Origin: Myxococcales bacterium
GTDB taxonomy: Bacteria > Myxococcota_A > Bradymonadia > Bradymonadales > Bradymonadaceae
Length of the DNA stretch: 35,265 nt
Assembly: GCA_007135085.1 (NCBI GenBank)
Contig: SLJM01000064.1
Location: 1-35,265, forward strand
Direction: 5' to 3'
Position numbers and translations under genes: made by a program. Position 1 is the stretch's first letter. Every line of letters begins with the position of its first letter. Below are positions 1 through 9,297 of the stretch, piece after piece. Under the pieces are notes generated by a model that saw nothing but the letters and a program-made list of their open reading frames with translations, was not told the DNA's origin and made no database searches.

Positions 1-1238
1 AAGAGCTTGTCCTCGCTGCGCACCTCCGAATGGGTCAAGGCGTTGAGCAGAGTGGACTTTCCGGCGTTGGTATAACCGACGATGCTCACGATGGGGATGC
101 GGTTATTGGAGCGGCGCTTTCGTCGAATCTGACGCTGCTTGCTCAGCTCCTCGATATCTTTTTCCAGGGAGCGAATGCGGTCGCGGGCTCGTCGCCGGTT
201 GATCTCGAGCTTGGTCTCACCAGGGCCTCGTCCGCCGATCCCGCCAGCGAGTCGGCTCATGCCCGTATTCTGTTGATGAAGTCGGGGCAGGTTGTATTTT
301 AACTGCGCCAACTCGACCTGGACCTTACCGTCTCGAGAGGTGGCCCGCTGGGCGAAGATATCCAGGATGAGCTGGGTGCGATCCACCACCTTCAGATCGG
401 TCTCGTCCGTGATGCCCCGCATCTGGCGAGGCTCCAGATCCTGGCCGAAGACGATGAGATCCACGTCGAGCTGCAGCGCCCGAAGGGTCAACTCCTCGAT
501 CTTCCCCTTACCCATGGCATATTTGGGATGCATCCGGGTGCGGCGCTGGACCATGGTGTCCACGATCTCCACGCCGGCGGTGCGGCACAACTCGAGCATC
601 TCCGCGATCTCCACCTCTTCGTCTCGCCCCTCATAGGTGGAGACGTAGGCCAGCAGCGCCGGCTTGCCACCGGTGGTGACCACCTCAGCGGCCTTGCGCT
701 GAAATTCGCTCTCCAGCTCATTGATGAAATAGGTAAAGCTCAGATCGATCTCGGCCGGGTTGGGGGCCTTTTCGATCTGCCACATCTGGTTTTCTGGATT
801 TTCCGGGATCAGATAGGCATAGGCCACCTGTCCGGGATAGTGATCGCCGTCGACGCCGATGGACACCACCAGGTCGAGCTGCAATTTCGACAGGTCCGTC
901 AGGTCGTCGCGGGTCAACTCCACGTCCCGTCCGTCGCCCTTTAGATAGGTGCGGATCAGACGGATGCCGCGAAAGCGACTCTGCCCACCACGTTGTCGGC
1001 CAATGTCGGGTAGATAGACCCGGCGATCGTCACCGACCATGACATGCATGATCTTTCCCTGGCGGTCGGCCAACACGGCGACCACCCGGTTGAGCTCGCC
1101 GGAGATGGCGGTCATATGGGTGGCAAATTCCTGAGTGACCGCGTCGAAGCCGTCGAGTTTACGGCGATATAATTTTTCCAGGGCCCGGCGCTGGCTGCTC
1201 TTCAGGCCGCTCAGATCACCGTGAATGTCGCGTGCGAT
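1..1238 (-). CDS. hflX: GTPase HflX, 3' end cut by window edge
   Basis: HflX is a ribosome-associated GTPase that splits stalled or stress-inactivated ribosomes. About 412 codons are visible without a stop. The N-terminal part, with a run GLKSSQRRALEKLYRRK near the start, matches the long HflX form. A central glycine-rich segment IGGRGPGETKLEINRRR is the family signature, followed by a coiled-coil region and the G1 P-loop VGYTNAGKST close to the window edge. The remaining G motifs lie outside. The start is odd: an ideal GGAGG sits 7 nt before an ATC codon at 1238-1236, and the isoleucine falls where HflX relatives usually begin (M-x-x-(D/E)-I-x-G). The only ordinary in-frame start upstream is GTG at 1274, which has no ribosome-binding site. 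Family assignment is very safe; the start is not. Confidence 0.95.
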   Translation of the reverse strand, partial: MARDIHGDLSGLKSSQRRALEKLYRRKLDGFDAVTQEFATHMTAISGELNRVVAVLADRQGKIMHVMVGDDRRVYLPDIGRQRGGQSRFRGIRLIRTYLKGDGRDVELTRDDLTDLSKLQLDLVVSIGVDGDHYPGQVAYAYLIPENPENQMWQIEKAPNPAEIDLSFTYFINELESEFQRKAAEVVTTGGKPALLAYVSTYEGRDEEVEIAEMLELCRTAGVEIVDTMVQRRTRMHPKYAMGKGKIEELTLRALQLDVDLIVFGQDLEPRQMRGITDETDLKVVDRTQLILDIFAQRATSRDGKVQVELAQLKYNLPRLHQQNTGMSRLAGGIGGRGPGETKLEINRRRARDRIRSLEKDIEELSKQRQIRRKRRSNNRIPIVSIVGYTNAGKSTLLNALTHSEVRSEDKL

Positions 1239-1245
1239 AGGAGTA

Positions 1246-1250
1246 CCTCC
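1246..1250 (-). promoter_or_regulatory. Shine-Dalgarno site in front of the unusual hflX start
   Basis: GGAGG on the minus strand, 7 nt before the ATC codon at 1238-1236. No ATG, GTG or TTG lies at a usable distance in the hflX frame, so this site argues for initiation at ATC, or for a base change from ATG. Confidence 0.6.
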
Positions 1251-1359
1251 GAAGTAACTGATTTGTCGTCGCACAGGGGAGCTGATCTAAAAACATAGCG
1301 ACCAGGCCGAACATTTCGACCCCGCCGCTGCCCGGTGCTCTACCCCATGAAAACCGCGC

Positions 1360-3150
1360 TCAATCACAACCCAGGTTGTCCATCTGATTTTGGACGGGGC
1401 CGGGATTGCTGGGATTGGTCGCCAGATATTGAGAGAAGTGGCTGCAGGCGTTGACCGTATCGTCTAGACGGGTGTAGGCCAGCCCCATGATCCGATGACA
1501 GGGGGTATGCCCTGCGCGCAGCGCTTGGCCGCAGATATTGATCGCCTCTCGGGGGTTGCCGCCGGCAAATTCTCGTCCCGCCTGTCGATATTTTTCAGCC
1601 GCTTCTTCAGCAGTCAGGCTCGGTGACGGAGTGGGAGTAGGAGTGGGCCGCCGATTGCCCGGGTCGGAGGAGTCGCCGCGCACGGCCACGGCTGCCTCGC
1701 GCCGCTCTTGTCGCTCGGCGCGGGCGATGGCGATCTGCTCTTCGGCGTCGTCGATATCGACCAACAGATCGGTGGCCGGACCGTAATCACCATCGACCAT
1801 CAAGATCTCGTCAGCCAACTCCCGTGCCTCATCAAACCGCTCCTCGTCGAGAGCGCTATAGCCCAGCTCCAGAAGGGCATCGAAGATCTGGTCCAGGGTG
1901 CCGTCATCGCGCATTCGCTGATGAAATAAGGAGTGGGGCGGGATGGCCGAGGCCTCGTCGAGGGCCGCCAGAACATCTCCGCTTCCCAACTCGGACAGGG
2001 CGTCTTCGTAGGTGCGCTGGAAGGGGATCTCGTTTTGAGCCGTCCTCAACAGATCTTGGATTTCGTCCTCTTGGGCGGCCGATATATCGTCTCGGGCATC
2101 CAGGATCCCTTCGAGCCAGCCGATGGTTCGCTGCAGTTGGCCGTCTTCAATGCGGGCCCGCGCCTCTTCAATGGTCTCGTCCAGATCGGAGCCGGTGTCG
2201 ATCTCAATGGGCTCGTCGTCGACGGCGACCACCTCGGTCTGGCCAGTGTTGACCTCTTCTGTGTCATCGCCGGACAGAATCATGATGCCCACCCCCACCA
2301 CGACGACCACGGCGACCACGGCGCCGAGGAGGAGCCCCATCTTCTGGGTGTCCATGCCACCGCTTTTGGGCGCCTCGGGGATGGCCATGCTCATCGTGGC
2401 ATCGGGAGACTGGCTCTGGGGCTGGAAGACGTAATTTTCGCCGGGCTCGACGAATCGGAATTTCACGTGTCCCAACTCTACGACGTCGCCCCGCTTGAGG
2501 TGGGTGGCTCGGTAGGAATCGCCGCTGACCTTGACCCCGTTTTTGCTATTCAGATCGACGATCTTGTAGGTCGTATTGTCCTCGCGCACGATCTTGGCGT
2601 GCTTTTGCGAGATCGAGCGGTGATCGATGATAATATGGCAATCGTCGCCGCGGCCGATGACCATTTCCCGGTGACTGAGGGGGAACTCCTCACCGGCGAA
2701 ATTGCTGGAGACTACCACCAGCTTGGCGGGCATGGCCTGGACGATCTGGGTGGTCTCACGCTGATTGTCGCTGAAATCATCGTCCAGCCTGGGCGCCGAC
2801 TTCGGTTTGGGCAATCCCTTCTTGGAGGACTTTGCATCGGCCCCCTTTTTCTTGCCCTTGGTCTCAGCGCGCAGAGTGAGCCGATAATCGCCGATGAGGA
2901 CGACGTCGCCCTCCTGGAGCTCAGCGCGCTCGTCGATGCGTTTGCCATTTTTCTTGATGCCGTAGCGAGCCGCCACGTCTTCGATGAAGACTTTGTCATC
3001 TTCACGAACGATACGACCATGGCGACGGGAGACGTTGCGGTCGGTCAGGCGGATGGTATTGCCCTCTTTCCGCCCGATCGTTATCTCGTCACGAATGAGG
3101 GATACCGCCGTTTTACCACCCTCATCATCTTCGATCAGGAGCTTGTACAT
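1360..3150 (-). CDS. Double FHA-domain membrane protein with C-terminal TPR
   Basis: 596 residues. There are two forkhead-associated (phosphothreonine-binding) domains. FHA1 is at about 22-95 (IGRKEGN, SRRHGRI, NGKRI) and FHA2 at about 145-235 (IGRGDDCHIII, SQKHAKI, NSKNGV). A Lys/Pro-rich linker joins them. One hydrophobic helix at about 271-292 (GLLLGAVVAVVVVVGVGIMI) would place both FHA domains in the cytoplasm and the C-terminal half in the periplasm. The C-terminal half is acidic and helical, has a Thr-Pro-Thr-Pro linker near residue 505, and ends in a TPR-like segment with four cysteines. FHA proteins usually read Ser/Thr kinase signals, but no kinase gene is in the window, so the partner is unknown. 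The ATG at 3150 has AAGGA upstream. It lies 85 bp from hflX, on the same strand. Confidence 0.88.
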   Translation of the reverse strand: MYKLLIEDDEGGKTAVSLIRDEITIGRKEGNTIRLTDRNVSRRHGRIVREDDKVFIEDVAARYGIKKNGKRIDERAELQEGDVVLIGDYRLTLRAETKGKKKGADAKSSKKGLPKPKSAPRLDDDFSDNQRETTQIVQAMPAKLVVVSSNFAGEEFPLSHREMVIGRGDDCHIIIDHRSISQKHAKIVREDNTTYKIVDLNSKNGVKVSGDSYRATHLKRGDVVELGHVKFRFVEPGENYVFQPQSQSPDATMSMAIPEAPKSGGMDTQKMGLLLGAVVAVVVVVGVGIMILSGDDTEEVNTGQTEVVAVDDEPIEIDTGSDLDETIEEARARIEDGQLQRTIGWLEGILDARDDISAAQEDEIQDLLRTAQNEIPFQRTYEDALSELGSGDVLAALDEASAIPPHSLFHQRMRDDGTLDQIFDALLELGYSALDEERFDEARELADEILMVDGDYGPATDLLVDIDDAEEQIAIARAERQERREAAVAVRGDSSDPGNRRPTPTPTPSPSLTAEEAAEKYRQAGREFAGGNPREAINICGQALRAGHTPCHRIMGLAYTRLDDTVNACSHFSQYLATNPSNPGPVQNQMDNLGCD

Positions 3151-3458
3151 GCACGCGTCCTTCCAGCAACTGTGGGCTCACCAGTTTCGGGCATCTCTTC
3201 GCCTATGTCTACTGCCCGATCAAAATGCCAGGCATTTAAGGGTAAAACATAGAATAGACCCGACGTCCATGGGCTCTCCGTATTGGGTCTACAGCAGAGG
3301 CGGTGAATTTTTTCAACAGTGCGTTTCGTCCCTGACCCGCCTCGTCTTCCCGGCACACCGGGAGCACGTATGGAGATACCAACTTCCATAGTTACCACAG
3401 CCCCCCCGTTTCTTCAATTTGACCGTGAAGAACGATCAAGATCGTCAGCCGCTGCCTC
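3151..3458. other. 308-bp intergenic region with one spaced inverted repeat
   Basis: This lies between the FHA gene and the end of the RND operon, both on the minus strand. The only structure seen is a perfect 7-bp inverted repeat, TAGACCC (3255-3261) and GGGTCTA (3285-3291), separated by 23 nt. It could be an operator or a weak hairpin. No convincing promoter, RNA gene or terminator was recognised. Confidence 0.3.
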
Positions 3459-6400
3459 TCAAGAGCTCTTTTCGGGCTCCTCCGAGGAGGACTCCGAATC
3501 GAGATCTGCAGCCAGGGCCCGCTTTTCTCGCCATCCCTCCACGGAGTTGTAGATGACGGGGATGATCACCAGCGAGATCGCACCGGAGACAAAGAGGCCG
3601 CCAATGACCGCCCGGGCCAGCGGTGCCTGGGTGTCGCCCCCCTCACCGAGCCCCAGCGCCACAGGACTCAAGGCGAGCATGGTGGTGGCGGTGGTCATCA
3701 AGATCGGCCGCAGGCGACGGCGGGCGCTTGTGGCCACGGCGTCGATGACCTTCATGCCATGCTCCACACGCATGAGGTTGATATAGTCCACCAATACGAT
3801 GGCGTTATTGACCACGATCCCCGTAAGGACGATGCAGCCCATGAAGGATTGAATATTGAAGGTGGTCCCCGTGACCAGGAGCATGAGGATCACGCCGATG
3901 GCGGCCACGGGAATGGACAGCATGATATAAAGGGGCTGTAAAAAACTCTCGAATTGGCTGGCCATGACCATATAGACCAGCATACAGGCCAGAATAATGC
4001 CGATGAGAAGACCGCCGAAGGTCTCCTCTTGTTCTTCCGTTTCGCCGCGCACGAGGATGCTAAATTCGTCGGAGACCTCCATCTGGGCGATCTCGGCGCG
4101 CAGCTCGCGGGTGATCTCTCCCAGCGCCCGTTCACCGGACAAAAATCCACGGACGTTGATGACCCGACTCTGGTTTTCGCGTTCGATGGTCAGCGGCCCC
4201 TCGCGCTGCTCCACGGTGGCCACGTCGCCGAGCATGGTGGTGCCCACGCCGGGGATGACCACCGGCAGGTCGAGCAATTGCTCGATGCCCAGTCGCTCCT
4301 GGCGGGGCAGGCGCACGATGACGTCGTATTCCTCGCCGTCGGCGCGCAAGACCGTGGCGCGCGTGCCCTGAATATAGGTCTGGATCTGATTGGCCACCAC
4401 CGACGGGGCGATGCCCATGGATCCCAACTTTTCCCGATCGGGGACGATATGCAATTCCTGGCCGCCCATCTCGACGCTCGTATTGGCGCGCATGACACCG
4501 TCGAGAGATTCCATGATCTCCTGGACCTCGTCGGCCAGACGGGACCCCTCTTCCATATCATAGCCCCGGACCTGAACCTCCAGGCGCTCGCCACCGCCCT
4601 GGAGGACGCGCAAGATCCACAATCCGCCACCGGCGCGCACGAAGACATCGGCGCCGGGCACCACATTTTGTAGATGAGGCGACAGCGCGGCGGCGACCTC
4701 CTCGCTGGAGCGATCGCGCTGGTTCTCCGGCACCAGTTGGATGGTCATACTCGCCGACTCAGAGCCGGAAGTGGACCAGAATCCGGGGGTTCCCACCACG
4801 GTCTGCATGACCTCTATTTCGGGAACCTGCTCGGGGATGATGGCCTCTAATTGCTGAACCGCCTGCTCCGTGCGCTCAATGCGGGTGCCCTCGGGCATGC
4901 TCAGGTTGACACGGACCTCGCCCTGGTCGTCTTCAGGCAATAATTCGGTGCCCAGTTGAGGAGCCAGCGACAGAGCGCCGACCAACATCAAGGCCGTCAC
5001 TCCCAGGGTGATCACCGGATGATCCAGACACCAGTCGACGAGGTTTCCGTAGGTCTTCTCCAGGGCATCCAAAAACCGCCCGATCGTGCCCTCTTCACCT
5101 TTGTCGGCGATGGCCTGAGCATCCAAAAACCGAGAGGCCAGCATGGGAATGAGGGTCAACGCCACCGCCAACGAGCAGAGGAGCGCGAAGCTGACCACAA
5201 ATGCCATCTGCCCGAAGAAGATCGCTGCAAAGCCGGTCAAAAAGATGACCGGGACGAAGACCACCAGGGTGGTCGTCGTCGACGCCACGATGGCAGAGCC
5301 CACCTCCCGGGATCCCTCAATGGCGGCAAAGGAGGGGTCTTCACCCTCCTCTAATTTGCGGTAGATATTCTCCAGGATGACGATCGCGTTATCGACCAGC
5401 AGGCCCACCCCCAGGGCGACGCCACCGAAGCTGACCAGGTTTAAGGTGATCCCGAAATAATACATCAAGGTGAAGATGCCGATGATCGAGATCGGAATCG
5501 CCACGCCGATAATGATCGTCGAGCGCAGGCTCCTCAAAAAGAAGAGCAACACGAAGATCGCCAGGATCGCCCCGGCCAACACCGCCCCCTGCACGTTGGC
5601 GATGGAGTCCTCGATATATTCGGAGACATCGGTGACCACCGTCAGCTCGGCACGGCCTTCGTAGTCGCGGTTGATGCGTTCGATCTCGGCGCGCACCGCT
5701 TCGGCGACCTCCACCGTATTGGTGCCCGACTGGTTGGTCACGGACAGGCGAATGCCGGGCTCACCATTGATGCGTACGATATTGGAGGTGTCCTCGAAGG
5801 TGTCGAGGACCTCGGCCACATCGTGGAGATAGATCGGCACGTTGGTGCCCGAGCCATCGCTTCGAGTGCCGACGACGATGGACTGCAGATCGCGAACGGA
5901 CTGAGACTCGCCCAACACTCGGACCAGAAGAGTCTGATCGAAGCTCTCGATCTGGCCGGCGGGTACGTTGCGATTCTCCCGGCGCAATGCATCGACGACC
6001 TCCATTGGCGACAGGTCGAAGGCCCGCAGCCTTTCGGTGTCCATGACCACCTGGAATTGTCGGCGCAACCCACCGCGAACCGTCACGGCCGCCACGCCCT
6101 CCACCCGCTCCAGACGGGGCTCGAGATGCTGCTCCGACAATTGGCGAAGCTGGGGTTCGGACATCTCACCAGATAGAGAGATCTGGAGGATGGGAAAGCT
6201 GCTCATATTGAAGCGAAAGACCACGGGATCGTTGGCGTCGTCGGGCAGCTGGGCCTTGGTGCGCTCGATGGTGGAGCGCACGTCGTTCATCGCCGAGTCC
6301 AGGTTGGTACCCCAGACAAAGCGAAGGGCCACCCGGCTTCTCCCCTCGGTGGAAAAGCTCTCGATGCGATCGATGCCCTCCACCGTCCCCAACGCCTCTT

Positions 6401-6602
6401 CGATGGGCCGGGTGATCAGAGTTTCGATCTCTTCTGGGCCGGCGCCGTCATAGGTGGTGTTGACCGAAATCGACGGGAAGTCGATATCGGGCAACAGATC
6501 GACCTGGAGACGCGAAAAGGACACCACTCCCAGGAGCATGACCCCCACGAAGACCATGGTGGTCATAACCGGGCGGCCAACGGCCAGCTTCGGCAGGCTC
6601 AT
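3459..6602 (-). CDS. RND efflux transporter (AcrB/HAE1-like inner-membrane pump)
   Basis: 1047 residues, the normal length for an RND pump. It begins with TM1 right after the N-terminus (about 13-30), followed by a periplasmic porter domain with [10 protein letters not shown] and GAGPEEIE, a TM block from about 337, a second periplasmic loop, and a C-terminal TM block. The TM4 proton-relay segment reads [14 protein letters not shown], so one aspartate (D404) is kept and the neighbouring residue is Asn (405) where AcrB has a second Asp. The TM10 segment reads [13 protein letters not shown] with no AcrB-type lysine. This VDN/VNN pattern is seen in a common HAE1 subgroup, so it is probably functional. 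Substrate cannot be read from the sequence. Its ATG overlaps the stop of the adaptor gene by 4 bp, with AGGAGG just upstream, indicating translational coupling. Confidence 0.95.
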   Translation of the reverse strand: MSLPKLAVGRPVMTTMVFVGVMLLGVVSFSRLQVDLLPDIDFPSISVNTTYDGAGPEEIETLITRPIEEALGTVEGIDRIESFSTEGRSRVALRFVWGTNLDSAMNDVRSTIERTKAQLPDDANDPVVFRFNMSSFPILQISLSGEMSEPQLRQLSEQHLEPRLERVEGVAAVTVRGGLRRQFQVVMDTERLRAFDLSPMEVVDALRRENRNVPAGQIESFDQTLLVRVLGESQSVRDLQSIVVGTRSDGSGTNVPIYLHDVAEVLDTFEDTSNIVRINGEPGIRLSVTNQSGTNTVEVAEAVRAEIERINRDYEGRAELTVVTDVSEYIEDSIANVQGAVLAGAILAIFVLLFFLRSLRSTIIIGVAIPISIIGIFTLMYYFGITLNLVSFGGVALGVGLLVDNAIVILENIYRKLEEGEDPSFAAIEGSREVGSAIVASTTTTLVVFVPVIFLTGFAAIFFGQMAFVVSFALLCSLAVALTLIPMLASRFLDAQAIADKGEEGTIGRFLDALEKTYGNLVDWCLDHPVITLGVTALMLVGALSLAPQLGTELLPEDDQGEVRVNLSMPEGTRIERTEQAVQQLEAIIPEQVPEIEVMQTVVGTPGFWSTSGSESASMTIQLVPENQRDRSSEEVAAALSPHLQNVVPGADVFVRAGGGLWILRVLQGGGERLEVQVRGYDMEEGSRLADEVQEIMESLDGVMRANTSVEMGGQELHIVPDREKLGSMGIAPSVVANQIQTYIQGTRATVLRADGEEYDVIVRLPRQERLGIEQLLDLPVVIPGVGTTMLGDVATVEQREGPLTIERENQSRVINVRGFLSGERALGEITRELRAEIAQMEVSDEFSILVRGETEEQEETFGGLLIGIILACMLVYMVMASQFESFLQPLYIMLSIPVAAIGVILMLLVTGTTFNIQSFMGCIVLTGIVVNNAIVLVDYINLMRVEHGMKVIDAVATSARRRLRPILMTTATTMLALSPVALGLGEGGDTQAPLARAVIGGLFVSGAISLVIIPVIYNSVEGWREKRALAADLDSESSSEEPEKSS

Positions 6603-7798
6603 GAGTCCTCCTGCTCGTCGGAGGACGCCTGGTCGTCACGGGCACGGAGATCGCGGATCTTGGTGCCCTCCTCGAGCTTTTCATGGCCCCGAAGGACGAC
6701 GGGCTCGCCATCGGCTAGACCATCGACGATCTCGCTTCGATCGCGGCCGACCAATCCCAGAGTGAGGCTTCGCCGTTCGGCGCGGTCGTCGACGACGGTC
6801 CAGGCGTAGGGCTCGCCATCGGTGCCCCGCAAGATAGCCTGATTACTGATGTGGAGGGCGTCGTCGCGCTCGCCGAGCTCCAGGCGAAGCCGGGCATACA
6901 TCCCCGGTCGAAGGGCTACCTCCACTTCGTCTTCGTCGACAATTACGTCGACCCTCAGGGTGCGCGTCGCCGGATCGAGGGACGGCGAGATTCGATGAAT
7001 TCGCCCCGGCATGGGCTCGCTGCCCACGGCGCCGACGCGGACCGTGACCGGCGTGTCCAGGTGCACCCGCGGGGCCTGGCGCTCCGAGACGTTGACCGTC
7101 ACGTAGAGATCGCCGTCGTCGACCAGGTGAAACAGCGCCTGGCCGGGGCTGACGTGGGCCCCTCGATCGACGTAGCGGGCGCCGATCTTGCCGTCGAAGG
7201 GGGCGCGAATCTCAGTATTTCGCAAGTCTTCTCGTGCTGAGGCCAGACGGGCCTGGTTCTGCTCGATGCTGGCCTGGGCGACGGCCACTCGCTGTTCGGC
7301 GCCGCGGATTCGGCTCTCCAGCTCCTCGATCTCTCGTTCCGTGATCGCCTGGCGAGCCAGGAGGGGCTGCTTTCGCTGAAGCTCGGACTCCAGATTTCGA
7401 AGTTCGACCTGAGCTTCGACCAAACTGGCCTGCGAGACGGTGACCGTGGCCTGCAACTCGCGCACCGTCTGGCGAAGTCTGCTGTCGTCGATGCGCGCCA
7501 GCACCTGTCCCTCGTGGACGGTGTCGCCTAGATGAGCCGACAATTCCGTGACCCGTCCCTGGACCTCCGCCGATAATTCGGTCATCCCCTCGGAGCGAAA
7601 TTCGCCGGCGAAATCACCGGTGACTCGAAAATGTCCCCGCTCGGCATCGACGGTCTCCACCGAGACCTCCACTTCGCTGCCTCCGCCCATACCACCCGGC
7701 GGACCTCCGGGACGACCTCCGCCCTCATCGTCGTCGCAGGCTGCCACCATGGCGAGCATGGCCACCATGGCTATGGTCTTCAGAAAGAATCGTTTCAT
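6599..7798 (-). CDS. RND periplasmic adaptor (membrane fusion) lipoprotein
   Basis: 399 residues from the chosen ATG. The start at 7798 gives a typical lipoprotein signal, MKRFFLKTIAMVAMLAMVAAC, with the acylated Cys at 21. An in-frame GTG at 7831 would add 11 residues before the signal and has no ribosome-binding site. After an acidic/Gly-rich tether come the half-motif of the lipoyl/barrel-sandwich domain (VQGRVTELSAHLGDTVHEGQ), a long alpha-helical hairpin (heptad-like Glu/Gln/Leu-rich, about 100-175), the returning half (IRAPFDGKIGARYVDRGAHV), a beta-barrel and a membrane-proximal domain. It should link the RND pump to the TolC-like channel encoded immediately before it. Overlap with the pump gene is 4 bp. 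Confidence 0.94.
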   Translation of the reverse strand: MKRFFLKTIAMVAMLAMVAACDDDEGGGRPGGPPGGMGGGSEVEVSVETVDAERGHFRVTGDFAGEFRSEGMTELSAEVQGRVTELSAHLGDTVHEGQVLARIDDSRLRQTVRELQATVTVSQASLVEAQVELRNLESELQRKQPLLARQAITEREIEELESRIRGAEQRVAVAQASIEQNQARLASAREDLRNTEIRAPFDGKIGARYVDRGAHVSPGQALFHLVDDGDLYVTVNVSERQAPRVHLDTPVTVRVGAVGSEPMPGRIHRISPSLDPATRTLRVDVIVDEDEVEVALRPGMYARLRLELGERDDALHISNQAILRGTDGEPYAWTVVDDRAERRSLTLGLVGRDRSEIVDGLADGEPVVLRGHEKLEEGTKIRDLRARDDQASSDEQEDS

Positions 7799-7887
7799 AA
7801 TTTTGCCGTCATCCGAAACTCTGTGATCCACCGAAGGTAACCTCAGGGATCGACATTCCTATTTCATTAACCCACAGCGCCAGCTCC

Positions 7888-9180
7888 CTACTCATCATCT
7901 ATCTCGAGGTAGCGATAGCGCACCTCGGCCAGCCGTGCCTGCAGGCGGATCTGATTGAGCCGAAGCTCGGCGTTGAGAAGTTCCTGGGTGGCGTCGCTGA
8001 CCTCGATGCTGGTGGCCAGCCCCGACTCAAAACGGGCCATGGTCTGCTCGTAGACCTCTTGTGCCAATTCGACCTGCTGGGTGGCCACCTCGATTCGGGC
8101 CGCCGTCGAACGCCACTGGCGCAGGGCCGAGACCAACTCGGCGTCGGCGTCGCGCAGATCGCGCTGTAATTCAAGCTCCAATTGTCGCACTTCGGCCTGG
8201 GCGGCGTCGGCCCGGGCATAGCGGGCGCCGCCGTCATAGAGATTCCAGGTCGCCGCCAGGGTGAGCGACCAATTATGGCGCTCGGGATTAAAATCAGTGG
8301 TCTGGCCCCAGGTGTTGTTGAGGCGCAACTCCAGTCGCGGAGCCAGGCTCCACCAGATGCCGCGGCGCCCCAATTCGGCGGCCTCGATCTGAGAGACCCG
8401 GCCCGCAAAATCAGCACGGGTGACGTCGACGGCCATAGCTTCGTCGGGAAATTCGACCTCCACCTGGGCGGGATCGAAATCAGCGCGAAGCTGGCCGGCG
8501 GCCTCTCGGCCCAACAAAGTAGCCAGCGCATCGGCGGCGTCGCCCAGAGCAGCCTCGGCCTCCAGCCTTGTCTGCTCGGCCTCCAGAACCTGCGTGCGCG
8601 CTCGGCTGATATCGACGGTCACCGCCAGGCCCGCTTCCACCAGGGCCTCGGCCTGCTCCACATATTGGCGACTCTGCTCGATGGCGCTCTCAGCGATCTC
8701 CACCTCTCGCTGGGCCGAGGCGAGGGTAAAAAAAGCGACCTCTCCCTCGAGCAAAAGCATCTTGCGCTGCCACATCGCCGATTGCTCGGTGAACTCGACC
8801 ATGGCCTCTGAACGCCAATACTCGAAATAAGCAGGGCCGTCGAAGAGGGCGATAGAAGCCACGGACCCCACGCTCCAATCGTAGCGCTCACGAAATGTCT
8901 GACCACCGATCTCAACCTCCTCACCACCATGACGGGTCACGTTGGCCGAGGCGTTGAGCTGGGGCAGCAGCGCCGCCAGGGCCTGCCGCTGCATGGCCCG
9001 GCTCTGACGGATCTGGAGCTCCGTGATCTCCTGCGTTTCGTGACGCTCCGGGATGGCCTGGCGCACCTCATCGAGGGTCACCAATTCCTCTCCCACAACG
9101 TCGGTGGGCATGATGAGCAGAACCAATGCCAGCACAGGGGCGATGGCGGGCGACACCTTCTTTATTACATCATACACCAT
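7888..9180 (-). CDS. TolC-family outer-membrane efflux channel
   Basis: 430 residues. A hydrophobic signal segment (about 10-30) is followed by two Ala/Glu/Gln-rich helical repeats of the outer-membrane efflux protein family, with short beta segments such as ALLPQLNASANVTRHG and LAPRLELRLNNTWGQ and the second helical repeat ending LRLNQIRLQARLAEVRYRYLE. It is the first gene of a three-gene minus-strand operon (channel, adaptor, pump); 56-89 bp separate it from the adaptor, depending on the adaptor start. The start at 9180 is uncertain, because a perfect TATAAT lies only 2 nt upstream of the ATG and no Shine-Dalgarno site is seen. Confidence 0.92.
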   Translation of the reverse strand: MVYDVIKKVSPAIAPVLALVLLIMPTDVVGEELVTLDEVRQAIPERHETQEITELQIRQSRAMQRQALAALLPQLNASANVTRHGGEEVEIGGQTFRERYDWSVGSVASIALFDGPAYFEYWRSEAMVEFTEQSAMWQRKMLLLEGEVAFFTLASAQREVEIAESAIEQSRQYVEQAEALVEAGLAVTVDISRARTQVLEAEQTRLEAEAALGDAADALATLLGREAAGQLRADFDPAQVEVEFPDEAMAVDVTRADFAGRVSQIEAAELGRRGIWWSLAPRLELRLNNTWGQTTDFNPERHNWSLTLAATWNLYDGGARYARADAAQAEVRQLELELQRDLRDADAELVSALRQWRSTAARIEVATQQVELAQEVYEQTMARFESGLATSIEVSDATQELLNAELRLNQIRLQARLAEVRYRYLEIDDE

Positions 9181-9182
9181 GG

Positions 9183-9188
9183 ATTATA
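9183..9188 (-). promoter_or_regulatory. TATAAT box abutting the tolC-like start codon
   Basis: A perfect sigma70 -10 hexamer on the minus strand, 2 nt before the ATG at 9180. A transcript initiating 6-8 nt downstream would begin at or inside codon 2, implying leaderless translation, a downstream start, or a chance match. No good -35 element lies 16-18 nt upstream. Confidence 0.35.
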
Positions 9189-9248
9189 TCGCCTGCTTAA
9201 ACTTATGGTTACCCATCAACCCGGAATCTGGGAGCTTGTCCGGAGATC

Positions 9249-9273
9249 GACGAGGCGATACCTTATCCTCGTC
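9249..9273 (+). other. Hairpin in the leader of the FadL-type gene
   Basis: Perfect 7-bp inverted repeat GACGAGG (9249-9255) / CCTCGTC (9267-9273) with an 11-nt loop, 25 nt before the ATG at 9298. It may be a leader hairpin or an operator in this 117-bp divergent promoter region. Confidence 0.35.
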
Positions 9274-9297
9274 GGTTCCGATGTCTGGCGGGTTACC

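Noticed and set aside
1933-3252. A 439-codon open frame on the plus strand opposite the FHA gene
   Set aside because: The minus-strand frame has complete FHA motifs and a ribosome-binding site; the plus-strand product has no recognisable domain. It is an antisense shadow caused by high GC.
3459-6602. Inactive RND pump because of Asn at the second proton-relay position
   Set aside because: The VDN/VNN pattern is known in a common HAE1 subgroup, so loss of function cannot be claimed.
8929-9297. N-terminal extension of the FadL-type reading frame
   Set aside because: It runs antisense through the tolC-like gene, and the ATG at 9298 begins a proper signal peptide.
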